A DNA stretch of 32,643 nt. It comes from Phycisphaerae bacterium (GTDB taxonomy: Bacteria; Planctomycetota; Phycisphaerae; FEN-1346; JAACEH01). The position numbers were made by a program, and so were the translations under genes. This document shows, one piece after another, positions 7,567 through 16,452 of the stretch (its first letter is position 1; every line of letters begins with the position of its first letter). The stretch spans positions 1 through 32,643 of the forward strand of contig JAAYDY010000100.1 of assembly GCA_012729015.1 (NCBI GenBank), in the 5' to 3' direction. The notes under the pieces were generated by a model. That model was given only the letters and a program-made list of their open reading frames with translations, did not search any database and was not told the origin of the DNA.

Positions 7567-8760
7567 TCATTCGGTCTCCTCCAGGGCCTCGGCCAGAATG
7601 GCGATGCCCTGCTCGACTTCCTCGCGCGTCACGGTCAGCGACGGCATGAACCGCAGGACCGTGTCGTGCGTGCAGTTGGTCAACATGCCCTTCTCCAGGC
7701 ACTTCTTGAACACGGCGGCGCCGCCGACGGCCAGCTCGATGCCGATCATCAGCCCGATGCCGCGCACCTGCTTGATCTTCGGCTGCTTCTGCTGAAGCTC
7801 GCGCAGGCGGCCCATGGCAAACGCACCGACTTCGTTGACGTGGTCCAGAAGCTTCTCGTCCAGGATCGTTTCGAGCACGGCACAGGCGGCTGCCGCCGTC
7901 AGGGCGTTGCCGCCGAACGTCGAGGCGTGCGTGCCCGGCTTCATGCTCGCCGCCACCTCGGGCTTGGCCACAATCGCCCCGATCGGGACGCCGCCGCCGA
8001 GGTGCTTCGCCAGCGTCATGATGTCGGGCACCACGCCGCTGTGCTGGTACGCAAACATCTTGCCCGTGCGGCCGACACCGGTCTGCACCTCGTCGAACAT
8101 CAGCACCATGCCGCGCTCGTCGCACAGGTTTCGAAGCCCCTGGAGGAACTCGTCCGTGCAGACGTTCACGCCGCCCTCGCCCTGGATCGGCTCGACCAGG
8201 ATGCCGCACGTCTCGTCGTCCACGGCCCCGTAGACCGCGTCCAGGTCGTTCAGCGGCAGGTACTCGAATCCCGCCAGCAGCGGCTGGAACCCCTGGTGAT
8301 ACTTGCTCTGGGCCGTGGCGCTGATGGCGCCGAACGTGCGGCCGTGGAACGAGTCCTCGAACGTCAGCACCTTGTACTTCTCGCGCGGCGTGTGCAGCCG
8401 CGCCAGCTTGATCGCCGCTTCGATCGCCTCGGCCCCCGAGTTGCAGAAGAAGCACTTGCCGCCGAACGACTGTTCGCTCAGCAGCTGCGCCAGGCGGCCC
8501 TGCGGCTGCGTGTACATGTGGTTGGCCATGTAGATCAACTGGCCCGCCTGCTCGCGGATCGCCGCCACCAGGCGCGGGTGGCAATGACCCAGCGCCGTCA
8601 CCGCCCACCCGGCGAACAGGTCCAGGTACTCCTTCCCGTCGGCGTCCCAGACGCGGCTGCCTTCGCCCCGGACAATCACCACCGGCAGACGGCCGTAGTT
8701 GGCCACCACGTACCGGTCGAACAGATCCAGAGTTTCCTTCGTCGACAACACGTCGGCCAT
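7567..8760 (-). CDS. argD: Acetylornithine aminotransferase
   Basis: This PLP-dependent class III aminotransferase converts N-acetylglutamate semialdehyde to N-acetylornithine. The 397-residue protein has SGAEA (108-112) for phosphate binding, DEVQTGVGRTG (223-233) with the Asp that contacts the PLP ring nitrogen, and the PLP lysine Lys252 in TLAKHLGGGVPIGA. The frame is open to 8817; ATG 8758-8760 (MADVLSTKE...) is preceded by GGAAGGAG about 10 bases upstream and matches the family start. It lies between argB (81-base gap) and argF (1 base). Bacterial ArgD can also act in lysine synthesis as succinyldiaminopimelate aminotransferase. Confidence 0.95.
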   Translation of the reverse strand: MADVLSTKETLDLFDRYVVANYGRLPVVIVRGEGSRVWDADGKEYLDLFAGWAVTALGHCHPRLVAAIREQAGQLIYMANHMYTQPQGRLAQLLSEQSFGGKCFFCNSGAEAIEAAIKLARLHTPREKYKVLTFEDSFHGRTFGAISATAQSKYHQGFQPLLAGFEYLPLNDLDAVYGAVDDETCGILVEPIQGEGGVNVCTDEFLQGLRNLCDERGMVLMFDEVQTGVGRTGKMFAYQHSGVVPDIMTLAKHLGGGVPIGAIVAKPEVAASMKPGTHASTFGGNALTAAAACAVLETILDEKLLDHVNEVGAFAMGRLRELQQKQPKIKQVRGIGLMIGIELAVGGAAVFKKCLEKGMLTNCTHDTVLRFMPSLTVTREEVEQGIAILAEALEETE

Positions 8761-8841
8761 CCTTGCTGCGCTCCTTCCAGCATGTGGCAGGCTCCCGGCC
8801 TGCCCGCCCGTCAACACATCGCCGCGGCTTTCAGGCCGCGT

Positions 8842-9720
8842 CTATTGCTCCACCACCTGCGTCCCCACGCCCGAGTCGGTGTAGATCTCCAGCAGCAGCG
8901 AATGCTTGATCCGACCGTCGATGATGTGGGCCTTCTTCACCCCGCCGGCCACCGCCGACAGACAACACTCCACCTTCGGAATCATGCCGCCGGTGATCTT
9001 CCCGTCGGCAATCAGCTTCTCGATCTCGCGCCGCGTGAGCGTCGAGGCCATGCTCGATGGGTCGTCCGGCTCGGTCCGGATGCCGTGCGTGTCCGACATG
9101 TTCACCAACTTCTCGGCCCCCAGCGCCACCGCCACGCGCCAGGCCGCCGTGTCGGCGTTCACGTTGTACACCTGGCCGTCCGGGCCGATGCCCAGCGGCG
9201 CCACCACCGGAATCACGTCCTCCTGCGTCAGGCGCGACAGGATCCACGTGTCCACCTCGGTCACTTCGCCCACGAAGCCCAGGTCCACATCGGCACCGGC
9301 GGCGTCCTTGCCCGCCTTCCTCGCCGCGCGCAGCACCGGACGGCTCAGCGGGTGAATCGGCTCGGCCTGCGCCCCCACCGCACGGATCGACTCGACCAGG
9401 TCGCGGTTGATCTCGTGGATCAGCACGTCCTGGGCGATCCGCAGCGTCGCCGCGTCGGTGTATCGAAGGCCGTTGACCCACGTCGGTTCGAGCCGCGCTT
9501 CTTTCATCGCCTTCGAGATGGCCGGGCCGCCGCCATGGACCAGGATCGGATGAATGCCCACCGTCCGCATGAAGACGATGTCCGTCATCACGCTCTGCTT
9601 GGCCGCGGCATCTTCCAGGAAGCTGCCGCCGACCTTCACCACGACGGTCTTGTCGTGAAACCGCTGGATGTAGCTCAGCGCCTCGATCAGCGCCGAGGCT
9701 TTTGCCGTGACTTCTTCCAC
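8842..9720 (-). CDS. argB: Acetylglutamate kinase
   Basis: ArgB phosphorylates N-acetylglutamate, the second step of arginine synthesis. The protein of about 292 residues has VVVKVGGSFLED (ATP phosphate loop), VHGGGPAI, the substrate segment VYNVNADTAAW, and ITGGMIPKVECC with the catalytic Lys. The N-terminal extension (about 25 residues before VVVKVGG) includes a SYIQRFHDK segment, like the N-helix of hexameric, arginine-inhibited enzymes, so feedback inhibition is likely. An ATG at 9724-9726 directly abuts the AAAGGAG ribosome site, leaving no spacing. The GTG two codons later (9718-9720) has the ideal 6-base spacing, so I place the start there. Confidence 0.94.
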   Translation of the reverse strand: MEEVTAKASALIEALSYIQRFHDKTVVVKVGGSFLEDAAAKQSVMTDIVFMRTVGIHPILVHGGGPAISKAMKEARLEPTWVNGLRYTDAATLRIAQDVLIHEINRDLVESIRAVGAQAEPIHPLSRPVLRAARKAGKDAAGADVDLGFVGEVTEVDTWILSRLTQEDVIPVVAPLGIGPDGQVYNVNADTAAWRVAVALGAEKLVNMSDTHGIRTEPDDPSSMASTLTRREIEKLIADGKITGGMIPKVECCLSAVAGGVKKAHIIDGRIKHSLLLEIYTDSGVGTQVVEQ

Positions 9721-9835
9721 AGGCATCTCCTTTCACACCGGACCGAGACGGCACGCGCCGCCTCCGCCCACACGCCGTCGCCTCCGCCCGACGGCTCGCC
9801 CATGGCCATCGCCGCCGACACAGAGGGAAACCGCT

Positions 9836-9863
9836 AAAATAGCTCCCCGCCGACGATTTTCAA
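9836..9863 (-). promoter_or_regulatory. Sigma-70-like promoter for the argBDF operon
   Basis: On the minus strand TTGAAA (9858-9863, 5 of 6) is followed by 16 bases and TATTTT (9836-9841, 4 of 6). Transcription would begin near 9829 and leave a leader of about 105 bases before argB. No ARG box was recognised. Confidence 0.5.
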
Positions 9864-10050
9864 AGGAAAAAGACCCGCCGATGCACGGCCGGGAGGCATG
9901 CCCGATCTTTCTGGCAGCACGACAGAGGTGGTCTTGCCGCGGCAGGTGACGAGTTGAACGGCGGTTGTCGAACGTGAGGACCGCCTGCGTTTTGCCGAAC
10001 TCTGCACATGGACCGAGAACTCAGGCCCGACAGGGCCGGCAAGAGTGTAG

Positions 10051-10095
10051 CCGGAGGCGCTGGGCCGGCCGCCGTCGGCCGGACCGAGCCTCCGG
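10051..10095. repeat. Nested hairpin in the argB upstream gap
   Basis: Outer arms CCGGAGGC (10051-10058) and GCCTCCGG (10088-10095) enclose inner arms GGCCG and CGGCC. It opens a run of palindromes reaching about 10377 in the 689-base gene-free gap between argB and the AraM gene. I see no gene in that gap. Confidence 0.65.
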
Positions 10096-10116
10096 TATCG
10101 GAGTCCACCTCTCCTT

Positions 10117-10274
10117 CAAGCCCCGAAGGGGCGCGACCTGTTTGGCCACAGAGCGGGTCGCGCCCCTTCGGGGCTTGGAGTTCTTGAGGAGGCCGTTACC
10201 GGGGGCTACGGCTCGACGAAACGGCCGTCGAGCCTCCGCCCCCGGCTAAGCTCTCGTCGGCCCTTCGGGCCTCA
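10117..10274. repeat. Dispersed repeat C, copy 1, with 22-bp perfect inverted repeat
   Basis: Arms 10117-10138 and 10156-10177 are perfect 22-bp reverse complements around a 17-base loop. The right arm begins GGTCGCGCCCCTTCGGGGCT. It is followed by a hairpin with arms CCGGGGGC (10199-10206) and GCCCCCGG (10238-10245), and by CTCTCGTCGGCCCTTCGGGC to 10274. The same series in the same order is present at 16453-16541. The CCCC-TTC-GGGG units form C(UUCG)G tetraloop hairpins in RNA. Confidence 0.85.
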
Positions 10275-10330
10275 GGTGCCGGCGCGACAGGGGGTAACCC
10301 AGAAGGCCTGAGGCACAGGGCCATTCGGCG

Positions 10331-10377
10331 TGCCTGACGGGGCAGGCAGCTGGCATGGCCACGCTGGCGTGGCCATG
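10331..10377. repeat. Repeat B core hairpin and adjoining palindrome
   Basis: TGCCTG...CAGGCA (10331-10348) with the loop ACGGGG is the core hairpin of repeat B. It is followed by a perfect 10-bp palindrome, arms CATGGCCACG (10354-10363) and CGTGGCCATG (10368-10377), with a 4-base loop. Both lie within 80 bases of the AraM gene stop and could act as its terminator, although no T-run follows. Confidence 0.7.
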
Positions 10378-10409
10378 GTCCTTGGCGCCTCGCTCCGCGG
10401 CCTGCATCT

Positions 10410-11729
10410 TCACATGGCCCAACGGTCCACCAGGTCGGCGGCCGCCGCGGGCAGGAGGCCCGCCAGGTGCGCCAGGTCGAGAATCGTGAACCGCGACCGC
10501 ATCTGGTGGGCGTGCAGCACGGCCTCCAGCAGCCGCCCGCGGTCGCAGCGGATGTCGGATGCCGTCAGTGCCCCGCCTCCGCGACCCAGGCAATCGCGAA
10601 TCGTCGCCGGCGGCCTGTGCATCGGCTGCAACGCCGCCCGGAGCCGCGGCCAGACGTCGCCCTCGCAGAGCCGGCGCTGCGCCTCGCGCAGCCGCGGCAA
10701 CTTCTCGGCGTAGTGCTCGGCCACGACCCCTGCCAGCGGCCCCCAGAAGGCCGCGTCGATTTCCTGCGGCGCGTCGCGCCAGGCGGGGCGCTCGGCCGAC
10801 AGCAGCCGCTCGTACAGCGCCGCCGCCAGCACCGTGCCGACGCCCACCTGCCGCCCGTGCAGGTCGTGCGGGCGGCCGTCCAGCGAGGCCATGGCGTCGA
10901 GCGTATGACTGATCATGTGCTCGCCGCCCGAGGCCGGGCTCGACGTGCCGGCCAGCGTCATCGACACGCCCACCAGCAGCAGCGCCGCCAGGAGGGCCTC
11001 CATCGCCTCCGGATCGCCGTCGGCCAGCCGTTCGGGCTGCTGGAAGTACAGCGGTTCGACGTCGGCCGCCAACGTCGCCGCACGTTCGACGTACTCGTCG
11101 CCGAAGAGCAGGTGGTTCAGCCGCCAGTCCATCGTGCTGACGCTCTTGGCCACCACGTCGCCAAGTCCGGCGGCGGTCATCTCGGGTGGCGCGGCCCGCA
11201 GCACCGCCGGATCGGCCACGACGGCGCGCGGCGGCCGGGCTCGCACCAGCGTCTTCACGCCGCGCACCGCCGGAGCCACGTTCGCCGAGGCGTACCCGGT
11301 CATGCTGCACGCCGTGGCGAAACACACGTACGGAATGCCCCGGTCGCCGGCCAGCCACTTGCCCAGGTCGCTGATCACGCCGCTGCCGACGGCGACGAGC
11401 ATGGCGGCGCCGCTCAGGTCGCGCTCCAGCGACGCCTTGGTCACGTCGTCGCACACGGGCGACGCGCCGGCGCGCGGATCGGGCACGATCGTCTCACGCA
11501 CCGTCCACCCGGCCTGTCGCAGCGACGCCGCCACCGCGCGGCCGGCCACCGCGTGCGTCCGAACGTCCGCCAGCACTGCCGCCGCCCCCACGGTCCCGCC
11601 CAGCACGTCGGCGCACACGCCCGGCATCCGTTGCGCGGCATCGGCGACACACATCACGAGTCGTGGCTCAATCGTCGGATCCCATTGCCGCACCCGGGCG
11701 AAGGCCGTCGCCAGAACCTCGGTTCCCAT
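10410..11729 (-). CDS. AraM-type sn-glycerol-1-phosphate dehydrogenase
   Basis: The 439-residue cytoplasmic protein belongs to the iron-containing alcohol dehydrogenase superfamily, AraM/EgsA branch, which interconverts dihydroxyacetone phosphate and sn-glycerol-1-phosphate using NAD(P)H. It has the nucleotide motif GSGVISDLGKW (115-125), the family segment ATACSMTGYASANVAP (138-153), and metal-binding positions Asp191 (GLGDVVAK), His271 (GGEHMISH) and His291 (LHGRQVGVG). It is longer than archaeal G1PDH (about 350) and close to Bacillus AraM (about 394), with an extra N-terminal part. ATG 11727-11729 follows GGGAGGAG at 6 bases. It ends a minus-strand run of C45-like and kinase/NTase genes. 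No geranylgeranylglyceryl phosphate synthase is visible, so archaeal-type lipids cannot be inferred. Confidence 0.85.
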   Translation of the reverse strand: MGTEVLATAFARVRQWDPTIEPRLVMCVADAAQRMPGVCADVLGGTVGAAAVLADVRTHAVAGRAVAASLRQAGWTVRETIVPDPRAGASPVCDDVTKASLERDLSGAAMLVAVGSGVISDLGKWLAGDRGIPYVCFATACSMTGYASANVAPAVRGVKTLVRARPPRAVVADPAVLRAAPPEMTAAGLGDVVAKSVSTMDWRLNHLLFGDEYVERAATLAADVEPLYFQQPERLADGDPEAMEALLAALLLVGVSMTLAGTSSPASGGEHMISHTLDAMASLDGRPHDLHGRQVGVGTVLAAALYERLLSAERPAWRDAPQEIDAAFWGPLAGVVAEHYAEKLPRLREAQRRLCEGDVWPRLRAALQPMHRPPATIRDCLGRGGGALTASDIRCDRGRLLEAVLHAHQMRSRFTILDLAHLAGLLPAAAADLVDRWAM

Positions 11730-11781
11730 GAACGTCTCCTCCCGCGCCCGCAGTCGCGAGCCGGACCGCAACGATGGCCGC

Positions 11782-13659
11782 TCACGGCATCAGTTCGACC
11801 AGTTCGGCCTCTCGCAGCAACTGGGCGAACTCGTAGCGGAAATAGGGTTGCGTGCAGGCATCCTTGCGGCCGCAGGCCGTGGACACCACGATCACCAGGT
11901 CCGCCGGGAGGAACAGGATGTTGTGCAGGTTGTCGTCCTGGGTGGCCACGGGGTAGCCCATGAGGGCCTGCGTCCGGGCTTCGTCGAACCAGCGATGGTT
12001 CTTCCGGATACCGTCCAGGAGCGGCGCGAGGTGGTCGCCGTGGGCCACGACGCCATTGCCGCCCGGGTTCGAGGACGGCTGCCCGAGCCCGGTGACGTTC
12101 ACGCCTTCGGGCGAGGTGGCCACCGTCTCGGCGCGCATGGCGTTGCCGTCGCTGATGAGATAGCGCACCTGGGCCGTCCGAGGGGCCGCCTTCAGCGCCG
12201 CCAGGGCTTCGTCGGCCGAGGAGCATCGCTCCAACAGTCGCCGCACAACCAGAGGCGTCGGCTCGCTGTCCCAAAGGCCCGAGCCGTCGCCGGCGCCGCC
12301 GCTGACGGCAAGCTTTCGCCCGTTCATTCCGTCGAGGCACCCGATCAACCCGGCGTAGCCGACCGACACCAGCGGCTGCGCCCCTTGCTTGCGGATGAGC
12401 ATCAACGTCGCGGTGTCCTGCACGTCGAGCCCCGTCAGGCAGTCGAGCACGCGGCCATGAAGCAGCTTGCCGCCGCGGCTGGCCGGGCCCGACATGGCGA
12501 AGCTCGTGCCTCGTCGCATCGCCGGCCACGTGTTGACCAGTTGCACCTCGTCCAGCGACACGTCGGCGGCCTTGGCCAGGGCGGCCATCTCGTCCTTGTA
12601 CTCGGCGGCAATCTGCGGCGACTGGGCGGCCCAGGCCTTGCGGCACTCGTCCAGAACCCACGAGCCGCGACGCAGGCTCTCGTGCAGGCAGTTGGCGTAC
12701 AGCAGCGAATCCACCGTCCGCGACACTTCGCGGGCCAGGAGCTTGCCGTGCTGCGCGCCGATCTCGCGCGGCGTCCCGGCCAGCATCGCGATGCGGCGAG
12801 CCTTGCGGATGACGAGCAAGCCGGAACCGTCCTTGCGCCGCCGGTCTACGAGCGGTCGCGGATGGTCCAGCCGATAGGCGATCTCGCAGGCCCGCACGGC
12901 CCCACGCATGAGCGTTCGCTCCAGCTCCACCCGGTCCACGCGGATCGTCTCGAACGCGTCGCCGGGCAGGTCGGGCAACCGGGCCTCGCCGTCGAGCCGA
13001 TAAACGACGCGGCCCGGGCCAGTGTCGGAGGCCCACGCGATGCTCGCGATGGCGCCGGCCTGGGTGTCCACGGTGATCGTGAACTGGCGCCCGTTGACAG
13101 CCTCGCTGCTGCGCAGGATCACGGACCCGTTGGCCGAGGGCTGCTCGACCAGCTTGAGCATGCCGATCATCTGCAAGGCCATGACGCGGCTGTCGGCCGC
13201 GCCGCGGATGATCTCGGTGGCGGCGGAGAGGTCTCCGTGGGCGGCGGCGAGGCGCTGCGTGAAGGCGTCGAAGGCAAGGGCGTCGGGGCCCTGGGGCGTC
13301 GGCCCTTCGCCAAGGAACACGCGGCGGCCGACATGGTCGATCAGGGCCGCGGCGGAGGCTGTCCGAAGCAGCGTCAGGCGGCTCGATGCGCCCTGGGCCA
13401 GCGTACAGGCAAACTCCCCGTCGCCGCGGCGCACCAGGGTCAGCCGCGACGCCTGCGGCTCTGCGCCGTTGGCCTGCGACCCGAAGGTGACCTCGATGTC
13501 CCAAGTGAAAGCGGCCAGGCGGCCGTTGACGATGCGGTGCGGCCCGTCGAGGCTTCGGGAGAAAGCGTCGAGGCCGGCCTGGCTGGTGGTCTCGGCGCGC
13601 GCGGCCGTGGAGGCTGCGAGGCCGATGGCCGCCCAGAAGATCAGCCGCCGATGTCCCAT
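11782..13659 (-). CDS. Secreted C45-like Ntn-hydrolase, nucleophile substituted
   Basis: The 625-residue protein has a signal peptide (cleavage near ARA, residue 22). An N-terminal domain follows (about 25-255), which resembles DUF2092/LolA-like proteins. Then comes a C45 acyltransferase-like domain (about 285-625) related to acyl-CoA:6-aminopenicillanic acid acyltransferase. The core segment GGKLLHGRVLDC and the C-terminal HNILFLPADLVIVVST strand fit the family. Homologues have Cys a few residues before a conserved Phe-Ala (pattern C-S/T-x-F-A). Here the sequence is RRGTSFAMSG, with Gly384 (codon 12508-12510) where Cys is expected. Either it is a pseudoenzyme or Thr385, preceded by Gly, serves as an autoprocessed nucleophile. 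It lies 31 bases after the kinase/NTase gene and 52 before the AraM gene. Confidence 0.75.
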   Translation of the reverse strand: MGHRRLIFWAAIGLAASTAARAETTSQAGLDAFSRSLDGPHRIVNGRLAAFTWDIEVTFGSQANGAEPQASRLTLVRRGDGEFACTLAQGASSRLTLLRTASAAALIDHVGRRVFLGEGPTPQGPDALAFDAFTQRLAAAHGDLSAATEIIRGAADSRVMALQMIGMLKLVEQPSANGSVILRSSEAVNGRQFTITVDTQAGAIASIAWASDTGPGRVVYRLDGEARLPDLPGDAFETIRVDRVELERTLMRGAVRACEIAYRLDHPRPLVDRRRKDGSGLLVIRKARRIAMLAGTPREIGAQHGKLLAREVSRTVDSLLYANCLHESLRRGSWVLDECRKAWAAQSPQIAAEYKDEMAALAKAADVSLDEVQLVNTWPAMRRGTSFAMSGPASRGGKLLHGRVLDCLTGLDVQDTATLMLIRKQGAQPLVSVGYAGLIGCLDGMNGRKLAVSGGAGDGSGLWDSEPTPLVVRRLLERCSSADEALAALKAAPRTAQVRYLISDGNAMRAETVATSPEGVNVTGLGQPSSNPGGNGVVAHGDHLAPLLDGIRKNHRWFDEARTQALMGYPVATQDDNLHNILFLPADLVIVVSTACGRKDACTQPYFRYEFAQLLREAELVELMP

Positions 13660-13690
13660 CGTCCCGGCACTCCGTCCTGCTTCGGCGCGG

Positions 13691-16387
13691 TTACAGGCTC
13701 AACAGTCCGCTGCCCTCGATCGGCCGACACACGGTGACCGCGGGCTTCAGCCCTCGCGGGCGGTACGACTCGCGTGCGACCTTGCGTTTGAGCCGCTCGA
13801 CGGCGTCGGCGCGGACCAGGACCATCATGCACCCGCCCAGCCCGGCGCCGCTGAGCTGCGCGCCGAGCGTCCCTTCGACCGTCATGGCCACATCGACCAT
13901 GTGGTCGATCTCGGGGACGCTGCACGCATAGCCGCCCGGCTGGTTATAGAGCTGCGCGCGCAGCACGCGCTCGGGCTGCTCGCTCTGGAGATCGGCCGCC
14001 AGCGCCCGCAGCGCCTCGTCGCTGATACTGTAGTCGTGCGGCGCCATTGTACCCGAAGCGTCGCGCCGCGCCACGCGGTCGCCGTCGTGCGACACGCACA
14101 TCATCCGTCCGAACTCGTCGAGGCGTCCGGTCTTCAGGAGCTCGCCGCACCGCTCGCTGCGGGCGCATTCGGCCAGCCCGTACAGCATGACGCTGCGGAT
14201 ATCGTAGGCCGTCGGTTCGCTGTGCGTCTGGAAGATGCGTTCGGCCTTGTCGCGATGGGCGGCCGAGAGCCCCTGCCGCAACTGCTCGCGTGTCATCGTC
14301 GGCGGCAGCGACGCCAGCATCTCGTAGATCACGTGCGGACGCACATGCAGCCGCTCGGCGTTGACGTCCCGGAGGTGCTCGATCAGGTGCGCGTGGTGCG
14401 GGTACCGATCGACGATGAGCATGAGCGCGAACTCGTAAGCGGCGACCTTCTGGTTGAAGATGTCTCGAGCGCCGGCGCTCTTTTTGGCCTCGATCAGCGA
14501 GTTGAAGACCACCAGGCGATAGTCGTCGGGGATGCCCGGCGTGTACTCGAACGCGAACGGGAAGAACCGGATGCGCGAGACCTGGCTGCGGCGGCCGAAC
14601 TTCATGGCGGCATGGTCGCCCGCGCCGCCGCGGCTGCCGACGTACCATTCGCCTTCGCCGCAGAGGTCCACGAAGTCCGACGCGGTCACGTCGAGGCGGT
14701 TGCAGGCGATGGTGGCTTCGCCGGCGGCGACGACGATGGCCGACGAGCTGCTGAGGCCGGCGGCCTGGGGAATGTCGCCGATGACGGCGGCATCCATGCC
14801 CGTGACGCGGACGTGGCGGAAGCTCCCCTGGAGCCGCAGGCACGCCGCCTTCACGTAGTTGCTCCAGTCGCCCCGGGCGTCCAGGACCATCTGCTGCACA
14901 CGACGCGAGGTGATGTAGCTGAGCCAGTCGTCCCACGGGACGGCCGAGAGTTCGGCGGAGATGGAGAACTCGTGGTCCGCGAACGCCCGTGCATCGACGT
15001 TAGCGAGCCGCACGGTGTCGTCTTCGCGCGGCGAAGCGACCATGAGGACCTCGCGGTTGATGGCCATGGGGTTGATGTATCCGCCGCGATGCTCGACGTG
15101 GCGGCCCATCAGGTTGACGCGCCCCGGGGCGCGGGCGATGATGGCCTCGCGCTCGGCTCCGTAGCGGCGGGCGAACAGGCGCAGCACCTTCCCATAGGCC
15201 GCCACACGCTCGGCCAGCAGGGCGTCGTCGTCGCCGTAGATGCGTCGCAGCGTCCGCCGCAGGGCCGGGCCGTCGTCCTGGAATATCCTGAGCCACTGGG
15301 CCACCGGGCGGCACGCGGCCGGGTCGATCCTCGGCCGCTGGCTGCGCGCGGAGACCTCGGCCTTGCGCTCGCGGGCCGTCACGGTGGCCTCGACCGCCAG
15401 AAGCTGGTCGGGCGTGTTGAACCCGAGGATGTCATCGGCATCGGCCAGCGGCAGAGCGCGGACTTTCCATCGCGGTCGGCCGTCGCCGTCGCGGCTGCGA
15501 AGCAGATGCGTGACGACGTCGGGCAGGTAGAGTTCGCCCTGAGCCGTGCGTGCTGTCAGCCGCGCGACGCCTTCGGCCAGGGCCTCGCCGCGGAACAGGT
15601 AGAGGCTCTCGTTGACGAACGTGCCGTCGCGTGCGGCCTCGTCGCCTGTGACCGGGCCGGCGGGTGTGTCGATGGCCGCCGCGGCTTCCGGCGCCAGGGC
15701 TCGCACCTCGGCCGCCGGCACCGATCCGTCGCCGGCCATCAGGTCGCCCAGCGGGCCGAGAATCTTCGCCGCCTTCCTCTGGTGCGGGATCGTCTCGGCC
15801 ACGAGTTGCCGCAGGTCGGCCCGCGCGATGGATCGTCTGCCTTCCAAGGCCGACCGCAGGCGTGCTATCACCCGGGCCCGGTCCACGTCGGCCTGCTCCA
15901 GAAGCCACCGGACCCGCCCCTGCTCGTCCACTGCCACGCGGCCCTGGTCGGGGCTCGGTTTGGCCGTCACAGCGAACAGCGCATCGCACGACGAGCGATG
16001 GAACTCGTCCACCAGTTCGCCGAACACGTGCGGCGCGACCACTTTGTCGCCCATCGTCACGAGCACCGGGCCGGCGAACCGCATCCGCTCCAGCGGCGCG
16101 AAGCCCGCACGCACGGCGTCACCCGTCCCATTCTGCTGCCGCTGAAGCACGAAGAGCGTCTCGGGATAGGCTTCGCCGACAGTGCGGACCACGTCGCCGG
16201 CCAGCGCCCCGACGACCACCACGACCGTGTCGCAGCCGTGCTCGCGCAACGAGCCGACCAGCCGGTTGATCGACGGCACGCCCGCCACGGGGAAACACAC
16301 CTTGTGCTTCTCGGCCGATCCCATGCGCGTGCCCTGGCCCGCCGCCAGAATGATCGCCGCCATGGATGTCGCTTTGCCCTGGTTCAT
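13691..16387 (-). CDS. Fused GlmU-like nucleotidyltransferase and galactokinase-like GHMP kinase
   Basis: This 898-residue protein joins two enzymes. Residues about 9-335 are a sugar-phosphate nucleotidyltransferase with AAIILAAGQGTRMGS, QNGTGDAV (85-92), MGDKVV (112-117) and a GlmU-like end, ILGFNTPDQLLAVEA. Residues about 410-898 are a GHMP kinase of galactokinase type with APGRVNLMGRHVEHRGG (420-436), AAGLSSSSA (542-550), catalytic Asp591 in GGAGDHAAM, and LSGAGLGGCMMVLV near the C-terminus. Order and logic suggest kinase then nucleotide transfer: sugar to sugar-1-phosphate to NDP-sugar, like plant FKGP. In galactokinase GEHTDY holds the sugar; here it is GRHVEH, so the substrate is probably not galactose. 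The motif 'PK' in the NTase loop is HK. GGGGAG lies 10 bases before ATG 16387. Confidence 0.88.
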   Translation of the reverse strand: MNQGKATSMAAIILAAGQGTRMGSAEKHKVCFPVAGVPSINRLVGSLREHGCDTVVVVVGALAGDVVRTVGEAYPETLFVLQRQQNGTGDAVRAGFAPLERMRFAGPVLVTMGDKVVAPHVFGELVDEFHRSSCDALFAVTAKPSPDQGRVAVDEQGRVRWLLEQADVDRARVIARLRSALEGRRSIARADLRQLVAETIPHQRKAAKILGPLGDLMAGDGSVPAAEVRALAPEAAAAIDTPAGPVTGDEAARDGTFVNESLYLFRGEALAEGVARLTARTAQGELYLPDVVTHLLRSRDGDGRPRWKVRALPLADADDILGFNTPDQLLAVEATVTARERKAEVSARSQRPRIDPAACRPVAQWLRIFQDDGPALRRTLRRIYGDDDALLAERVAAYGKVLRLFARRYGAEREAIIARAPGRVNLMGRHVEHRGGYINPMAINREVLMVASPREDDTVRLANVDARAFADHEFSISAELSAVPWDDWLSYITSRRVQQMVLDARGDWSNYVKAACLRLQGSFRHVRVTGMDAAVIGDIPQAAGLSSSSAIVVAAGEATIACNRLDVTASDFVDLCGEGEWYVGSRGGAGDHAAMKFGRRSQVSRIRFFPFAFEYTPGIPDDYRLVVFNSLIEAKKSAGARDIFNQKVAAYEFALMLIVDRYPHHAHLIEHLRDVNAERLHVRPHVIYEMLASLPPTMTREQLRQGLSAAHRDKAERIFQTHSEPTAYDIRSVMLYGLAECARSERCGELLKTGRLDEFGRMMCVSHDGDRVARRDASGTMAPHDYSISDEALRALAADLQSEQPERVLRAQLYNQPGGYACSVPEIDHMVDVAMTVEGTLGAQLSGAGLGGCMMVLVRADAVERLKRKVARESYRPRGLKPAVTVCRPIEGSGLLSL

Positions 16388-16452
16388 CGTTGACGGTCTC
16401 CCCTATGATAGAACAAGCTGGTGCAGAATATGATGCACTCTCCGGTTGAACA

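Noticed and set aside
9727..10409. tRNA or CRISPR in the argB upstream gap
   Set aside because: The palindromes are not cloverleafs, lack a CCA-type acceptor fold, and there are no regularly spaced direct repeats with unique spacers.
10410..11729. Evidence for archaeal-type ether lipids
   Set aside because: AraM-type G1PDH occurs in ordinary bacteria, and no GGGP or DGGGP synthase is in the window.
13022..16393. 1123-residue plus frame opposite the kinase/NTase fusion
   Set aside because: Antisense shadow of a long GC-rich gene; no recognisable domain, whereas the minus frame has two full sets of motifs.
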